24,730 nucleotides of DNA, taken from a virus. The position numbers and the translations under genes were made by a program. The DNA lies in IMG/VR virus record IMGVR_UViG_3300042866_000724, positions 1 through 24,730 of that record, one strand, 5' to 3'. The notes under the pieces were generated by a model. It was given only the letters and a program-made list of their open reading frames with translations, was not told where the DNA came from and did not search any database. Shown piece by piece: positions 12,530-19,859 of the stretch (positions are counted from its first letter, which is position 1; each line of letters starts with the position of its first letter).

Positions 12530-12650
12530 TGCACAGGTTGCACAGGTCGCACAGGTCTAAGTGCACCTACCTATTCTTTTTTTCTTCTTCTGTTAAAATA
12601 AAAGAAGAAGTAAGTGTGTTTAGACCTGTGCGACCTGTGCAACCTGTGCA
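12530..12650. repeat. Long iteron-bearing inverted repeat, copy 2 (IR2)
   Basis: The 31-bp perfect arms at 12530-12560 and 12620-12650 are identical to the arms of the element at 6236-6358, with the same three GCACAGGTY units per arm. The spacer is again exactly 59 bases but has diverged. It contains its own hairpin, CTTCTTCT with AGAAGAAG, where copy 1 has a different pyrimidine/purine pairing. It lies just upstream of the primase gene. The preserved length and pairing with a changed sequence suggest the folded structure matters. Confidence 0.8.
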
Positions 12651-12675
12651 GTAAATTTCATAATGTGGAACGACC

Positions 12676-14976
12676 ATGGAAAAACCAACAAAAATTGACG
12701 TCGACTTCGAGCGGATACCGTTCGAGTTAAAGAGGATCCCACGCTGGGTTATGTGGAGATTCGTGGAGATCGGCGAGGGCGAGAGCCGGCGCTGGTCCAA
12801 ACTGCCCGTGCAGTCGAACATGCACGCGGCGAGTAGTACCAACCCCGGGACGTGGACGGACTTCCTCTCAGCCCAGAACGCGTACCAGACCGGCAAGTTC
12901 GACGGGGTGGGGTTCGTCTTCGACGGCACCGACGGCCTCGTGGGAGTCGACCTGGATGACTGCTACGCTGAGGGGCAGTTTACGAGCCCTGAGGCGGCCC
13001 AAATTGCCTCGGAGGTAGACGGGTACATGGAGGTCTCCCCGAGCGGCACAGGCGTCAAGATATTCACGCTGGCGGCCATCCAATCCGCGCACGTAGACCA
13101 CGAGAAGGGTCTGGAGATCTACCCACGCGGGCGATACTTTACGGTGACGGGCCAACACATCAAGGGGGCCATACCCGAGTCCCCAATTGATCTGTCCCCA
13201 TTTATACCGGAGAGGTCCGTCCGCGTGACGGGTGACTCGTTCGCGGACTACTCGCCGCCCGTGGCAGAGTACGACGTCGCGCGTGTAGAGTCCGAGCTGC
13301 TCGCGCACTTGGACGCCAACTGTGGCTACTCGGAGTGGCTCCGGGTTGGCATGGCCCTACACCACCAGTTCAACGGCGACGTGGAGGCCTGCGAGGCGTG
13401 GGACCGCTGGTCGTCGACCACCACCGGGAGCTACCACCCCGGCGAGTGCGCCCGGAAGTGGGACAGCTTCACCAAGGGCAAGGGATCGACACTGCGCTCG
13501 ATCATATTCGAGGTCAACCAGGTAAAGAAGGGCGAGGCGCTCGCCAGGGGTGAGATCGTGCTAGACCCCGCGCCTCTGAACCACGCGGCGGAGTACCTCG
13601 AGTCGGAGCACACGAACGAGGAGGGTACGACTCTCGTGCACTACGCGGCGGAGTTCTTCAAGTACACGGGCAACTGCTACGAGCCCGTCGAGGACGCGAC
13701 AATCCGCTCGAAGATGTACAACTTCTTGAACAAGTGCAACAAGACAGACCGCCGCGGGAACCTGATACCGTTCGCCCCGACGCCGCCTCTGGTGAGCGCC
13801 GCGATCGACGCGTTGCAGGCCACGGTCCACCTACCACAGAGCGCGCACTCGCACCCGCCGGTGTGGCTCGAGGGGTTCGGCAAGAATAAGCCCGAGGCCT
13901 CAAAGCTGATCAGCCTGAAGAACGGGCTCTTCCACCTCGAGGACTCGGTGCTCCTGCCGCACACGCTCGGGTTCTTCACGCTGAACAGTTTGCCGTTCGA
14001 GTACGACCCGGAGGCCAAGTGCCCGGTGTGGGAGGGCTTCCTCGAGCAGCTGTGGGGGCACGACAGCGAGTCGGTGGACACGTTGCAGGAGATCTTCGGG
14101 TACATACTATCGGGCGAGACCGACCAGCAGAAGTTCTTTAACATCATCGGACCCCGCCGAAGTGGCAAGGGTACGATCAACAAGGTGCTCGTGGACCTGC
14201 TAGGTCAGCACAACACGGTCGCGCCGGAATTGGGAGAGTTATGTGACACATTCGGACTACAACCATGGCTTGGCAAGCTACTTGCATCGTTTACGGACGC
14301 GCGTGCGCCGGAGAGGAATCGCTCTGCTGTTGTTTCTCAGCTTCTGCGTATTGTTGGTGGCGATACCGTAACCGTTAACCGCAAGAACCGCGAGGCTTGG
14401 AACGGGTACCTGCCGACACGTATCGTGATCTACTCGAACGAGGTCATGCAGCTCACCGAGAACAGCAACGCGCTCACGGGCCGGATGATCGTGCTCAAGA
14501 TGACTAACTCGTTCTACGGCCGCGAGGATACACAGCTATCTTCCAAGCTGAAGGCCGAGCTCTCGGGCATATTCAACTGGAGCATGGAGGGCCTGCGGCG
14601 TCGCAAGGCGCGGGGTGGTAAGTTCGTGCAGCCGGCGTCGGGCACGGAGCTCTTGCACGTGATGGAGGAGCTCTCGAACCCGCTGGGGACGTTCATCGAG
14701 GACACGCTGGTTCTCGACGACAGGTCTAGCATCAGCAAGGACGACCTGTACCATGTCTTCAAACGGTGGGCCACGGCTCGCGGGATACACCCGGGCACGG
14801 ACCTGACATTCAAGCGCCAGTTCTTGGCGGCGACGAGTGACAAGCCGATACGGATCACGCAGACGAGCAGCGGCGAGTCAAGGGTTCGCGTATACCAAGG
14901 GATACGATTCCAGGAGCGCGCCCAGCAGTACGTGGACAGCGTTAACAACTCTCTCATGAGCGAGGACTTTTTATGA
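12676..14976 (+). CDS. PrimPol / PriCT-2 / D5-type SF3 helicase (766 aa)
   Basis: This is the main replication protein. The N-terminal primase-polymerase has the metal-binding VGVDLDD (Asp92, Asp94), the SPSGTGVK loop (121-128) and EIYPRGRYFTVTG (147-159). A PriCT-2-like linker spans about 200-275 (WLRVGMALHHQF ... CARKWDSF). The C-terminal D5/SF3 helicase has Walker A GPRRSGKGT at 492-500, then LLASFTDARAPERNR and PTRIVIYSNE. The architecture matches self-priming phage replicases such as that of phage NrS-1. The ribosome site is weak (GGAACGACC); the sequence around the ATG resembles the repeated leader element. Codons 14221-14400 prefer A/T at third positions, unlike the rest. Confidence 0.9.
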   Translation: MEKPTKIDVDFERIPFELKRIPRWVMWRFVEIGEGESRRWSKLPVQSNMHAASSTNPGTWTDFLSAQNAYQTGKFDGVGFVFDGTDGLVGVDLDDCYAEGQFTSPEAAQIASEVDGYMEVSPSGTGVKIFTLAAIQSAHVDHEKGLEIYPRGRYFTVTGQHIKGAIPESPIDLSPFIPERSVRVTGDSFADYSPPVAEYDVARVESELLAHLDANCGYSEWLRVGMALHHQFNGDVEACEAWDRWSSTTTGSYHPGECARKWDSFTKGKGSTLRSIIFEVNQVKKGEALARGEIVLDPAPLNHAAEYLESEHTNEEGTTLVHYAAEFFKYTGNCYEPVEDATIRSKMYNFLNKCNKTDRRGNLIPFAPTPPLVSAAIDALQATVHLPQSAHSHPPVWLEGFGKNKPEASKLISLKNGLFHLEDSVLLPHTLGFFTLNSLPFEYDPEAKCPVWEGFLEQLWGHDSESVDTLQEIFGYILSGETDQQKFFNIIGPRRSGKGTINKVLVDLLGQHNTVAPELGELCDTFGLQPWLGKLLASFTDARAPERNRSAVVSQLLRIVGGDTVTVNRKNREAWNGYLPTRIVIYSNEVMQLTENSNALTGRMIVLKMTNSFYGREDTQLSSKLKAELSGIFNWSMEGLRRRKARGGKFVQPASGTELLHVMEELSNPLGTFIEDTLVLDDRSSISKDDLYHVFKRWATARGIHPGTDLTFKRQFLAATSDKPIRITQTSSGESRVRVYQGIRFQERAQQYVDSVNNSLMSEDFL

Positions 14977-15347
14977 TAATCGGAATAGGCTCAGACATTG
15001 TGAGCATCGATCACGTGGGCAACTGCTACAAGAAACAATCCTGGGCGTTCGTGCACAGGATCTTGGGCAAGCTCGAGCTCGACTACTTCGCGCAGATCTC
15101 CGACAACCGCGCAATGTCGGTGAGCTACCTGGCTCGCCGGTTCGCGGCGAAGGAGGCCACGCTGAAGGCGCTGGGCACGGGCATCACCCCGGAGATGGAC
15201 CTGAGAGACGTCCAGATACTGAACGACTCCAAGGGCAAGCCCGAGCTGCACATAGAAAAGCCCGGCTTGTTTCCGCACCGCGCGCACGTTACAATTACGG
15301 ACAATAACCGCGACGTTGTCGCGTTCGTCCTTATCGAATCAAACTAA
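14973..15347 (+). CDS. acpS: Holo-[acyl-carrier-protein] synthase (AcpS)
   Basis: AcpS moves the 4'-phosphopantetheine arm from coenzyme A to a serine of acyl carrier protein. The 124-residue length is that of bacterial AcpS. The hallmark IIGIGSDIV (Asp8, magnesium ligand) opens the protein, and RFAAKEATLKALGTGI (Glu61, second metal ligand) is in the middle; both are intact. ATG 14973 overlaps the primase stop (ATGA), so it is co-translated with replication genes. The likely partner is the phage acyl carrier protein at 19578, 4.2 kb downstream on the same strand. It could also charge host ACP. The alternative, a host gene picked up as cargo, is less likely given the tight coupling. Confidence 0.92.
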   Translation: MIIGIGSDIVSIDHVGNCYKKQSWAFVHRILGKLELDYFAQISDNRAMSVSYLARRFAAKEATLKALGTGITPEMDLRDVQILNDSKGKPELHIEKPGLFPHRAHVTITDNNRDVVAFVLIESN

Positions 15348-15359
15348 AGGAGAATCAAA

Positions 15360-15605
15360 ATGTTCAATAAAGTAGAATACGCTTTCCCATCCGAAAACGA
15401 CGCAGACAAACAATACAACTACATCCACAAGGGCATCACAGTGGAAGATTATTTTGCCGCGAAGGCACTCCAGGGATTACTATCAAACCCGGTGTCCTGC
15501 GACGAGATCAGACATAATAGCAACTTCGGGAAGGGCCAAGTAGAAAGAATCACCAACGTGGCCTACTACTACGCAAGACAAATGATGAAAGAAAAACAAA
15601 GATGA
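15360..15605 (+). CDS. Hypothetical protein (81 aa)
   Basis: ATG 15360 has AAAGGAGAATCAAA upstream. The sequence has an N-terminal Asp/Tyr-rich part and a predicted helical C-terminal half (VEDYFAAKALQGLLSN, then VERITNVAYYYARQMM). The spacing could fit a winged-helix or HTH fold, but no family is recognised. Its stop overlaps the next start by four bases. Confidence 0.6.
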   Translation: MFNKVEYAFPSENDADKQYNYIHKGITVEDYFAAKALQGLLSNPVSCDEIRHNSNFGKGQVERITNVAYYYARQMMKEKQR

Positions 15606-15745
15606 AAAAACACCCATCAGGTCTAACCCAAGAACGTTGGGACTGGCCGTTCAAAACAGACGAGGAACGCAAGCTCGTCGTGAAGTACTACAAGAAGCAG
15701 GGCAAGGTAGACCCGGTCCAAGAGTACGGGGAGGCCCCGCTATGA
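15602..15745 (+). CDS. Hypothetical short protein (47 aa)
   Basis: ATG 15602 overlaps the previous stop (ATGA) and the gene ends in the same way over the next start. The product is basic with two Trp residues (RWDWPFKTDEERKLVVKYYKKQG) and an acidic end. No family is recognised. Support comes from its exact fit between two coupled genes. Confidence 0.55.
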   Translation: MKKHPSGLTQERWDWPFKTDEERKLVVKYYKKQGKVDPVQEYGEAPL

Positions 15746-15951
15746 GCATCGTGGGACGAATCGGGAAGTGGACATCAAAGGCCGCGATCGAGGAGGCGCT
15801 TCAGCACGTTGGCGACGAGGACCCGGTCATCATCGTCAGCATCAGCAGGTCCGACCAGCAGATGCGCTACTGGACCGCGAACAGCACCAACATGGAGGCC
15901 AACTGGATGGCTGACAACATCAAGGACGACGTCATGGGAGGGCGGCTATGA
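15742..15951 (+). CDS. Hypothetical protein (69 aa)
   Basis: ATG 15742 overlaps the previous stop, with GGGGAGG upstream. The product has a helix (KAAIEEALQHVG), a strand (PVIIVSISRS) and a Trp/Asn-rich region ending in a helix (NWMADNIKDDVM), an alpha-beta pattern of a small single domain. No family is recognised. The longer open frame upstream is out-of-frame coding for its neighbour. Confidence 0.6.
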   Translation: MSIVGRIGKWTSKAAIEEALQHVGDEDPVIIVSISRSDQQMRYWTANSTNMEANWMADNIKDDVMGGRL

Positions 15952-16451
15952 GCAAGGCAGAGGACTATGATGAGGACGACGACATTCAAGTTTACAAAGT
16001 ATCGCGTGACCGACTAGCGCAGCCTGAACCTGAGCCTGTGGCGATTGGTGAAGAATGGAAGCCATGTGTAAAGTTGCCAATTGTTGTTCATGTACGAGAA
16101 CAGCGCAAAGGCGAAACCCATGTAAGTACACGGGAAGGCATCACGCCAGTCAAAGAAGATGACCTAATCATGCGTGGTGTGGCTGGTGAGGAATACCCAA
16201 TTGGTCGTGAATTATTTAATAGCACCTATACCTTTGACACAGCACCTGTACACGCCATCGACATATCGCAAGAACGTGTCGATGAAACTGCAAAACATGA
16301 ACATGAGTTTTTCTGCCCGAGGTGCGGGCATTGTTGTCGTGAATGGGTTGGGCTGACGGATGAGGAAATTAACAGATGCTACGCAGATACAGTAGATGAG
16401 TTCCAGTTTTATCAAGCCATCGAAGCCAAACTAAAGGAGAAGAACACATGA
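15948..16451 (+). CDS. PGDYG-like protein with C-terminal CxxC cluster (167 aa)
   Basis: The middle (KLPIVVHVREQ, STREGITPVKEDDLIMRGVAGEEYPI, FNSTYTFD) resembles the small PGDYG-type domain found in phages and bacteria, whose function is unknown. The C-terminus has FFCPRCGHCC (Cys123, 126, 129, 130), a likely zinc-binding knuckle, before a helical end. The base composition is visibly more A/T-rich, with T/A third positions, than the genes on both sides, which suggests recent acquisition. The start overlaps the previous stop, and the next gene overlaps its end. Confidence 0.55.
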   Translation: MSKAEDYDEDDDIQVYKVSRDRLAQPEPEPVAIGEEWKPCVKLPIVVHVREQRKGETHVSTREGITPVKEDDLIMRGVAGEEYPIGRELFNSTYTFDTAPVHAIDISQERVDETAKHEHEFFCPRCGHCCREWVGLTDEEINRCYADTVDEFQFYQAIEAKLKEKNT

Positions 16452-16660
16452 CAGACATTGTAAACCACCCACCTCACTACAAGGACGGTGGGATCGAGAC
16501 CATCGACTTCATAGAGGCCAAGAAGTTTAACTACAACCTCGGCAACGTGATCAAGTACCTCACACGCGCCGGTAAAAAATCAGAGTGCCCGATTGAGGAC
16601 CTCAAGAAGGCGCAGTGGTACCTCAGCCGTGAAATTTCAAACCTGGAGAAGAACAAGTGA
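16448..16660 (+). CDS. DUF3310 family protein (70 aa)
   Basis: The sequence NHPPHYKDGGIETIDFIEAKKFNYNLGNVIKYLTRAGKK is the signature of DUF3310, a short phage domain. The same domain occurs in T7 gp1.7, which is a nucleotide kinase; whether this short stand-alone form has that activity is unknown. It is complete at 70 residues. ATG 16448 has AAAGGAGAAGAACAC upstream and overlaps the previous stop. A role in nucleotide metabolism during replication would fit the context. Confidence 0.8.
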   Translation: MTDIVNHPPHYKDGGIETIDFIEAKKFNYNLGNVIKYLTRAGKKSECPIEDLKKAQWYLSREISNLEKNK

Positions 16661-16788
16661 GCCTGGTAGAAAAGCAATACATCGTCACAAACGGCGGCGC
16701 TGGAGAGTTCGTCCTCTGGATGCTGCTGGTTATCGTGGTTGGAATCTTAGTCGGCATGAGGGAGGACAAGAATGGCAGAGGCAGGTAA
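16657..16788 (+). CDS. Single-span membrane peptide (43 aa)
   Basis: GTG 16657 overlaps the DUF3310 stop (GTGA), with GGAGAAGAACAA upstream. There is one hydrophobic segment (EFVLWMLLVIVVGILVGM) after a polar N-terminus, and a basic tail. Function unknown; it could be a membrane effector or part of a lysis system. It overlaps the next start by 17 bases. Confidence 0.5.
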   Translation: MSLVEKQYIVTNGGAGEFVLWMLLVIVVGILVGMREDKNGRGR

Positions 16789-17035
16789 GGGATCCCGGCA
16801 CCGTCCGGTGCTGGACCAGGCCACGTTCGACAAGAGCTGGGACCGCATATTTGGCGGCACCAGCTCACCGTGTGTGGACGTGTGCGACATGGACTACGCG
16901 GCGAATATATGCCGCGGCTGCTACCGTACCATGGACGAGATCTCCGCCTGGGGATTCTCAAACGAGGACGAAAAGCAGCGCATCCTCAAGAACACAGAGG
17001 AGCGCAAACAACATGCCAAAAGCAACCACGCTTAG
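16772..17035 (+). CDS. DUF1289-like cysteine-cluster protein (87 aa)
   Basis: SPCVDVCDMDYAANICRGCYRTMDEISAWG (residues 32-61) matches the DUF1289 pattern, with Cys34, 38, 47 and 50 placed to bind a metal. DUF1289 proteins are common small bacterial proteins of unsettled function. ATG 16772 has GGGAGGACAAGA upstream. An N-terminal extension of about 30 residues precedes the domain. The next gene starts inside its 3' end. Confidence 0.7.
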   Translation: MAEAGKGSRHRPVLDQATFDKSWDRIFGGTSSPCVDVCDMDYAANICRGCYRTMDEISAWGFSNEDEKQRILKNTEERKQHAKSNHA

Positions 17036-17213
17036 CCTTGCAGACCTGCTCAAGGCGCAGACCCAGACCGACTCCGACCTAGCGTTTGCGAAGGTGCTGG
17101 ACCTCATGGAGCAGCACGGGGTCTGCTACTGTCGATTCACAATAGAGGATGGGGTTCAGATCATCAGCCCCCGCTACAATCAACGCATATCAGGGGTTAT
17201 ATCGGATGCCTAA
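17013..17213 (+). CDS. Hypothetical protein (66 aa)
   Basis: ATG 17013 lies inside the end of the DUF1289 gene, with GAGGAGCGC upstream. The product has a helical first half (LSLADLLKAQTQTDSDLAFAKVLDLMEQHG) and a beta-type second half (VCYCRFTIEDGVQIISP). No family is recognised. The frame stays open far upstream, to 16593, but that part is a shadow of the preceding genes. Confidence 0.55.
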   Translation: MPKATTLSLADLLKAQTQTDSDLAFAKVLDLMEQHGVCYCRFTIEDGVQIISPRYNQRISGVISDA

Positions 17214-17832
17214 GAACTGGGGTTACTATCACGTGGACTGCGGTCACTTCCCGTCGCAGATCAAGCTGTGCTTTTCTAACGAAATGTTCCAAAGAGTCCT
17301 GGCCGATCACGGCATCGCGGAGAAGGCGACCGCGCTCGACGAGGGAATCGCCGAGACGCACTACCTGACCGACGGCAAGCACGCCGTGATCATCATGGCG
17401 TTCGACTTGAAGGAGTGCGTGGACGAGGACCCAGCGTTCCTGGCTGGCGTCATCGCGCATGAGGCGACGCATTGTGTGTGCAGGATATTTGAGCACATCG
17501 GCGAGGCACCGGACGAGATCGGCGAAGAGTCGCGCGCTTACCTGACCGAGCACATCGTCAAGCAGATCACGACGGGCATCCAAGTGGAGATTGAGAAGAA
17601 TGCTAGAAAAGAGAATCGAGCAGCATCTAAGCAAAAGGGTCAAGGAGCTCGGGGGTCTCAGCCTAAAGTGGATAAGCACGATAACGGGGGTCCCGGATCG
17701 GATTGTGTTTCTGAAAAATCAGATCCACCTGGTCGAGCTAAAAACAGAGAGGGGAAAGCTGTCAGCAAGGCAGCTCGTCGTGTTCAAAGAATTATCAGAT
17801 CTCGGCTTTCCGGTAACCGTATTAAGGTCTAA
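17206..17832 (+). CDS. Putative zinc metallopeptidase with long out-of-frame tail (208 aa)
   Basis: The HExxH motif is HEATH at residues 85-89, followed by GEESRAYLTE (Glu107/108), a plausible third zinc ligand. I recognise this layout from small phage proteins annotated as peptidase-like. The catalytic domain ends near residue 130. The last 75 or so residues are Lys/Arg/Gly-rich, without domain character, and are read in a different frame through the VRR-NUC gene that starts at 17600. ATG 17206 is chosen because the frame back to 17149 overlaps the previous gene. The substrate is unknown; host protein cleavage is a guess. Confidence 0.65.
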   Translation: MPKNWGYYHVDCGHFPSQIKLCFSNEMFQRVLADHGIAEKATALDEGIAETHYLTDGKHAVIIMAFDLKECVDEDPAFLAGVIAHEATHCVCRIFEHIGEAPDEIGEESRAYLTEHIVKQITTGIQVEIEKNARKENRAASKQKGQGARGSQPKVDKHDNGGPGSDCVSEKSDPPGRAKNREGKAVSKAARRVQRIIRSRLSGNRIKV

Positions 17833-17869
17833 GGAGGACGTTGATGGGTTTATCAAAACAAAAACTTAA
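17600..17869 (+). CDS. VRR-NUC family nuclease (89 aa)
   Basis: GVPDRIVF (Asp33) and HLVELKTERGKLSARQ (Glu46, Lys48) form the PD-(D/E)xK active site of the VRR-NUC fold, and the length is typical of stand-alone phage members. Such enzymes cut branched DNA, such as Holliday-junction-like intermediates, during recombination or packaging. ATG 17600 is preferred over TTG 17591. It overlaps the metallopeptidase gene by 233 bases in another frame and ends 26 bases inside the HNH gene. Confidence 0.85.
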   Translation: MLEKRIEQHLSKRVKELGGLSLKWISTITGVPDRIVFLKNQIHLVELKTERGKLSARQLVVFKELSDLGFPVTVLRSKEDVDGFIKTKT

Positions 17870-18404
17870 TGAAATTCAGCGTGCCTACCGCGCCACAAAA
17901 CGCGGACACGTCTGTGTTTTTTTGGGTTCTGCTAGATCCAGGTCTAAAAAATGGGGGTTAGAGTGCGATCTAACACTAGAATATCTTTTGTCTATTGCTA
18001 CGGACCGTTGCCCAATTTTTGGAACAGAATTTGATTGGGGTTCGTCAGGCCTTGGTGCCGGTCAATGCAAATCACCTAACGCGCCATCGTTAGACCGCGT
18101 GCTAAACGAAATAGGATACATCCAAGGGAATGTTGTTTTTATATCTAACGTAGCCAACAAGATAAAGCATACCGTAACAGAAAAAGAACTGTACGCCGTG
18201 GCCGACTGGCTACACGACAAACGAAAGGAAGTATTAAATGCTTTCAAGGACAAACCTACACCCGTACCAAGAACGCCTGATACGCCTGGCCGGAAGAGTC
18301 CCGCACATGGGGCTGTTCATGGAGCCCGGGCTGGGAAAGACTGTGACGGCTCTCAGCATCATCAAGGAGAATTCTTCGGGGCGGACACTGGTCATTGCGC
18401 CTAA
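17844..18404 (+). CDS. HNH / endonuclease-VII-like nuclease with out-of-frame tail (186 aa)
   Basis: CPIFGTEFDW (Cys56), APSLDRVLNEIGYIQGNVVFIS and NKIKHTVTEKEL are the hallmarks of the recombination-endonuclease-VII-like HNH family of phages. It may resolve branched DNA or act as a homing enzyme. TTG 17841 is also in frame, but ATG 17844 sits six bases after AAGGAGG. Base use is more A/T-rich than its neighbours, pointing to acquisition. The domain ends near residue 130; the remaining 55 residues are read out of frame through the start of the helicase gene and are not domain-like. Confidence 0.8.
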   Translation: MGLSKQKLNEIQRAYRATKRGHVCVFLGSARSRSKKWGLECDLTLEYLLSIATDRCPIFGTEFDWGSSGLGAGQCKSPNAPSLDRVLNEIGYIQGNVVFISNVANKIKHTVTEKELYAVADWLHDKRKEVLNAFKDKPTPVPRTPDTPGRKSPAHGAVHGARAGKDCDGSQHHQGEFFGADTGHCA

Positions 18405-19578
18405 GCGCGTGGCCGAGTCTGTGTGGGCCCAGGAGTGCCAGAAGTGGGACCACCTCAAAGACCTGCGCGTGATCAAGATCATGGGATCTCAGCGCGAGCG
18501 ACTAACCGCGCTGCACCAGTTTAACTGTGACGTGTTCATCATCAACGTCGAGAACGTGCCATGGCTCGTCGACAACTGGCTCTCTGGTCTCTTTGAGAAT
18601 TTGATCGTGGACGAGAGCTCGCGATTCAAGGACCCGAGCACGAAGCGTTTCAAGGCGATCAAGAAGGTGCTCAACGAGTTCAAGCGCAGGCTGATCCTAA
18701 CCGGCACGCCAACGCCGCAGGGCATGGGCGACCTTTGGTCCCAGGTAGGCATCTTGGACCGCGGCGAGCGGCTCGGTAAGACCCTCACCGCGTTCCGTGA
18801 CACGTACATGTACGCCGCCGAGCGGAACCGGCACACGAACGTCGTGTACAAGTGGGCCGTGAGACCGGGCATGGACAGCCAGATCAGGGACAGGGTCTCG
18901 GACATCTGCTTCAGCCTGCGCGCGGAGGACTACCTGACACTGCCGCCCCTGACTAACTTGTACCATACATGTACGATATCGTCGGAGGTCATGGCTAAGT
19001 ACAAACAACTTCGTAAAGAGCTGGTTACAGAGATCGACGGCAAGGAGGTCACCGCGGTCACCGCCGCGGCGCTCGCCAACAAGCTCCTGCAGTTCACGAG
19101 CGGCACGCTCTACACGGAGGAGGGCGAGGCGCAGAGCTCTGAGGAGAAGATCGAGTTCTTGGAGTCTTTGATCGAGGAGAACCCGCACCCGACGCTGGTC
19201 TTCTACCACTACAAGACCGCGCTCAAGAAGCTCAAGGAGCGCTTCCCCGAGGCCCAGGAGCTCTCGGACGACAACCTGGACATGTGGCGCGCGGGCAAGG
19301 TCAAGATCATGCTCGCGCACCCTCAGTCTGGGGGCATCGGGCTGAACCTACAGTGCAACGAGGGGCAGATCGCCCAGGTTGTATGGTACGACCTACCCTG
19401 GAGCTCCGAGAACTACATCCAGGCCAACGCCAGGGTGTACAGGCAGGGCCAGGAGAAGCCCGTGATCATCCACCACATACTGCTGGGTGGGACGATCGAC
19501 GAGCAGGTGGTGAAGGTGCTCGAGGGTAAGATCAGCGCCCAGGAGGCGCTCATGAACGACTTGAAGATGGAGGGGTGA
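18238..19578 (+). CDS. SNF2-type superfamily 2 helicase (446 aa)
   Basis: An ATP-driven DNA translocase. Walker A is MEPGLGKT (28-35), motif II is VDESS (Asp125, Glu126), motif III is LTGTPTP (154-160). The C-terminal RecA domain carries QSGGIGLNLQ and motif VI NARVYRQGQ near 405-413. The compact two-domain form is typical of phage SNF2 helicases used in replication or recombination. ATG 18238 has AAAGGAAG upstream and is out of frame with the overlapping HNH tail. Its TGA overlaps the ACP start (TGATG), so helicase, ACP and ketoacyl synthase form one coupled block. Confidence 0.9.
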   Translation: MLSRTNLHPYQERLIRLAGRVPHMGLFMEPGLGKTVTALSIIKENSSGRTLVIAPKRVAESVWAQECQKWDHLKDLRVIKIMGSQRERLTALHQFNCDVFIINVENVPWLVDNWLSGLFENLIVDESSRFKDPSTKRFKAIKKVLNEFKRRLILTGTPTPQGMGDLWSQVGILDRGERLGKTLTAFRDTYMYAAERNRHTNVVYKWAVRPGMDSQIRDRVSDICFSLRAEDYLTLPPLTNLYHTCTISSEVMAKYKQLRKELVTEIDGKEVTAVTAAALANKLLQFTSGTLYTEEGEAQSSEEKIEFLESLIEENPHPTLVFYHYKTALKKLKERFPEAQELSDDNLDMWRAGKVKIMLAHPQSGGIGLNLQCNEGQIAQVVWYDLPWSSENYIQANARVYRQGQEKPVIIHHILLGGTIDEQVVKVLEGKISAQEALMNDLKMEG

Positions 19579-19859
19579 TGGACAGGGTACAACTATTCAA
19601 CGAGATCGTACGAGCCTCCCGGGCTATCGGGGTGCCGAGCACGGACGCGACCAGCCTGGACCAGAAGCTGTCCGAGGTAAACCTTGACAGCCTTGACACG
19701 TTGTTAGTAAGCATTTACTATTGTGACATCTACGGGATCTCGGAGGAGCAGGCCAAGAAGTTACAGCCCAAGACGCTCGCCGAGATCTACGAGTTTATCG
19801 ACCAGAACAAGACGAGAGAGCCGAAGACCATGGAGGAGGCGCTGAAGAAAATACGATGA
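19578..19859 (+). CDS. acpP: Acyl carrier protein (93 aa)
   Basis: The VNLDSLDTLL stretch carries the phosphopantetheine-accepting serine (Ser38 from this start) in the DSLD/E motif of acyl carrier proteins. Around it are the usual N-terminal helix and the downstream KTLAEIYEFIDQ helix. It holds growing acyl chains as thioesters once activated by AcpS. ATG 19578 is preferred over GTG 19575 because GGAGGGG is better spaced for it. It overlaps the helicase stop (TGATG), and its own stop overlaps the ketoacyl synthase start (ATGA). It is slightly longer than bacterial AcpP, with a charged tail after the domain. Confidence 0.88.
   Translation: MDRVQLFNEIVRASRAIGVPSTDATSLDQKLSEVNLDSLDTLLVSIYYCDIYGISEEQAKKLQPKTLAEIYEFIDQNKTREPKTMEEALKKIR

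Noticed and set aside
12868-13308. Minus-strand open frame opposite the primase
   Set aside because: Antisense shadow of a clearly conserved coding region.
18697-19320. Minus-strand 207-aa open frame opposite the helicase
   Set aside because: Leu/Arg/Val-rich shadow with no recognisable motif; the plus strand holds a complete SNF2 helicase.
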